Below are positions 62,168-64,000 of a stretch of DNA of 64,000 nt, one piece after another. The notes beneath the pieces were generated by a model. The model did no database searches and was not told the DNA's origin. It worked only from the letters and a program-made list of their open reading frames with translations. A program made the position numbers and the translations under genes. Within the stretch, counting starts at the first letter, position 1. Every line of letters begins with the position of its first letter. Source of the DNA: Chitinophaga filiformis (GTDB lineage: Bacteria; Bacteroidota; Bacteroidia; Chitinophagales; Chitinophagaceae); the NCBI RefSeq assembly GCF_900102545.1, contig NZ_FNBN01000002.1:207245-271244 (forward strand). Reading direction: 5' to 3'.

Positions 62168-63679
62168 ATGAAACTACATAAAATCGCTCCGATGCTGTTG
62201 TTGCTGCTTACCTCCTGCAGCAAGGATTTCCTGAAGGAAGATCCGAGAAGCAACCTGACACCGGATAATTTCTATAAAACAGCCGACGACCTGAATATGG
62301 CCACCATCGGACTGTACACACAGATGAACGGCGCCTTCAATCAGTCAGCAGGCTTTTCCACCCTCTGGGGCGGAGACGACATCACCGTAGCCCGCGCAGG
62401 TAACAAGATCTCTTATTCTGATTTTGATACCTATCAGGCTACCTCTTCGAACGATCGTATGACGAACTGGTGGAGTTATTTCTATTCAACTATTAAGTCC
62501 AGCAATTCATTGATCAATAACTATCAGAACGCCACCGGGGCAACAGAAGATGCACGGAACCAGGCTGCAGGACAGGCTTACTTCTTCCGTGCATTGAGTT
62601 ACTTCTTTCTTACCCGTACATGGGGCGAAGTACCTTTGATCACAGATAACAAGGTAGACTATACGAGAACTAAAGCAGCCCCTGCAGATATTTATGCACT
62701 GATAGTAGCCGACCTGCAGAAAGCAGAAACCATGTTGCCTGATGGCTGGGATGGCACTAAAAGACAGAGCGGCGTAGATATACCACCTACCCGCGGTTCA
62801 GCAAAAGCACTGCTGGCGAACGTATACCTGACCATGGCAGGCTGGCCGCTGAAACAAACAGACAAATATGCACTGGCAGCCGCCAAGGCCAAGGAAGTCA
62901 TTGATAACAAGGCAACCTGGGGTTACGACCTCGTACCTAACTTTGCTGATCTGTGGAAGAAAACAGGCAAGTTCAATCACGAAACCGTATTCGGTTGCTA
63001 CTATAATGTCAATGTATCCGGCTGGGCCTGGGAAAACTACAATATGCTTACACCCAACGCTTATGCCCCGGATGATGAAGGTGGCTGGGGCGATGGCTAT
63101 GCAGAGATCAACTTCTACAAGAAATTCCCTGCTGGTCCGAGGAAAGATGCTACTTACCAGATGGTGTACTATCTGAACAATGATCCTAACAATGCCGTTG
63201 ATTGGACCAAAGTGCAGCATAAACATCCTTACTTCTTCAAGTTCCGTGATGACGACGCCTTCAATCCGACAAACCATGTAAACAACAACTGGATAGGCGG
63301 GCATACCGTTCCCGTGATCCGTTACGCAGAAGTGCTGCTGACCTACGCCGAAGCACAGGCCATGTCAGCCGCTCCGGATGCTACCGCATATGCCGCTATT
63401 AACCTTGTCAGGAAAAGGGCTGGTCTGTCTGATCTTGTTGCCGGACTATCACAATCCGCCTTCCGCGATTCAGTGATTGCAGAGCGTGGCTGGGAGTTTG
63501 CCGGTGTAGAACCAGCAGCACGCTGGTATGATCTGATACGTACAGAAACAGTAAAGAAGGCTAATTCAGACAGGGATCCATCAGAGGAAGCCCTGAAGAA
63601 TATTCCTGACGATGCAACGCATACTTTTTACTGGGCGCCAATACCTATCGGCGATCAGCAACTGAATTCAAACCTCTGA
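62168..63679 (+). CDS. SusD/RagB-type surface glycan-binding lipoprotein
   Basis: 503 residues. Lipoprotein signal MLLLLLTSCSKDFL with lipid Cys17. SusD helical repeats (AAGQAYFFRALSYFFLTRTWGEVPLIT, RGSAKALLANVYLTMAGWPL) and the C-terminal family end (VPVIRYAEVLLTYAEAQAM, FAGVEPAARWYDLIR, FYWAPIPIGDQQLNSN). It lids the SusC barrel and binds the glycan. No sugar specificity can be read directly. Confidence 0.95.
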   Translation: MKLHKIAPMLLLLLTSCSKDFLKEDPRSNLTPDNFYKTADDLNMATIGLYTQMNGAFNQSAGFSTLWGGDDITVARAGNKISYSDFDTYQATSSNDRMTNWWSYFYSTIKSSNSLINNYQNATGATEDARNQAAGQAYFFRALSYFFLTRTWGEVPLITDNKVDYTRTKAAPADIYALIVADLQKAETMLPDGWDGTKRQSGVDIPPTRGSAKALLANVYLTMAGWPLKQTDKYALAAAKAKEVIDNKATWGYDLVPNFADLWKKTGKFNHETVFGCYYNVNVSGWAWENYNMLTPNAYAPDDEGGWGDGYAEINFYKKFPAGPRKDATYQMVYYLNNDPNNAVDWTKVQHKHPYFFKFRDDDAFNPTNHVNNNWIGGHTVPVIRYAEVLLTYAEAQAMSAAPDATAYAAINLVRKRAGLSDLVAGLSQSAFRDSVIAERGWEFAGVEPAARWYDLIRTETVKKANSDRDPSEEALKNIPDDATHTFYWAPIPIGDQQLNSNL

Positions 63680-63683
63680 TAGT

Positions 63684-64000
63684 ATGAAAATAATTATGGC
63701 CCTATGGCTAACGATGCTGCTGATAGCGGCATCTGCGACAGGCTTTGCCCAACAGCAAACGTCCATTGTTCCGGGAGCAGTATGGACAGATACAGATGGC
63801 AATCCAATCAATGCACACGGTGGTGGTATGTTGTATTACGCAGGTACCTGGTACTGGTACGGCGAAATAAAGAAAGGCGAGACATGGAGAGTGCCCGGCT
63901 CCAACTGGGAGAACAACCGGGTAAATGCAGGAGGTGTATCCTGCTACTCATCAAAAGATCTGTTGCATTGGAAATATGAAAGTGTCGCCCTGGCACCAGA
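63684..64000 (+). CDS. GH43-like glycoside hydrolase, N-terminal part (cut by window edge)
   Basis: The first 105 residues. Signal peptide (LWLTMLLIAASATGFAQ) and the start of a five-bladed propeller: IPINAHGGG-type first blade (NPINAHGGGMLYYAGTWYWYGE), then CYSSKDLLHWKYESVAL. This pattern is typical of GH43 enzymes such as exo-beta-1,3-galactanases. The general-base Asp is not certain in the visible part. It begins 4 bases after the SusD stop, so it belongs to the same locus and probably cuts the imported glycan. Confidence 0.75.
   Translation, partial: MKIIMALWLTMLLIAASATGFAQQQTSIVPGAVWTDTDGNPINAHGGGMLYYAGTWYWYGEIKKGETWRVPGSNWENNRVNAGGVSCYSSKDLLHWKYESVALAP

Overview
The window looks like a chromosome segment of a gliding, polysaccharide-degrading Bacteroidota of the Chitinophaga type. 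The evidence is SusC/SusD pairs, a hybrid two-component regulator, type IX secretion tails of both kinds (CHU_C-like and Por-like), DUF3857/transglutaminase and DUF4202 proteins, few Shine-Dalgarno sites, and a class I lanthipeptide locus with split dehydratase as known from Chitinophaga (pinensin). No rRNA, tRNA, CRISPR array or insertion sequence was seen.

Layout. 1-420: the start of a SusC-like receptor on the minus strand. 421-1134: a gene-free stretch with small palindromic repeats. 1135-5238: two DUF3857-type exported proteins, one with an intact and one with a degenerate transglutaminase site. 5346-11515 (minus): a membrane-anchored SARP-like/Kelch regulator broken by a frameshift, then a 1164-residue beta-helix surface protein with a type IX sorting tail. 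11759-17263: a DUF5996 protein, a pectate lyase lipoprotein and a large secreted GH99-like hydrolase. 17483-19099: an orphan protein with an eCIS-core (DUF4157) domain and an unrecognised C-terminal domain. 19253-21233: a frameshifted gene remnant, then a quinone oxidoreductase/HxlR divergon.

21276-39626 is the centrepiece, a lanthipeptide locus with two divergent operons. The plus operon (28608-37858) encodes a membrane-fusion protein, an S41 peptidase, LanC, the precursor peptide (33526-33771), a split dehydratase (glutamylation and elimination halves) and an FkbM methyltransferase. The minus operon (28344-21276) encodes a GT11 fucosyltransferase-like enzyme, a two-domain glycosyltransferase, a LanC-like protein without zinc ligands, a GT4-like glycosyltransferase and a C39-peptidase ABC exporter. 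Two more DXD glycosyltransferases (38966-37851 and 39626-38997) converge on its end. Five sugar-transfer genes around one lanthipeptide suggest a glycosylated, possibly fucosylated and methylated product. That is an inference, but I know of no described system with this gene set.

39718-47482: a DUF4202 protein, a small membrane protein, then an unknown secreted protein, a multi-pass membrane protein, a histidine kinase, a LuxR-type response regulator and a gingipain-family (C25) cysteine peptidase. 47552-52794: an L-fucose utilisation cassette (mutarotase, aldose dehydrogenase, zinc dehydrogenase, GH29 fucosidase) with a divergent AraC regulator. 52876-54742: a second HxlR/oxidoreductase divergon (azoreductase) and an unknown acidic protein. 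54953-64000: a polysaccharide utilisation locus (hybrid two-component system, SusC, SusD and the start of a GH43-like enzyme), which runs off the window.
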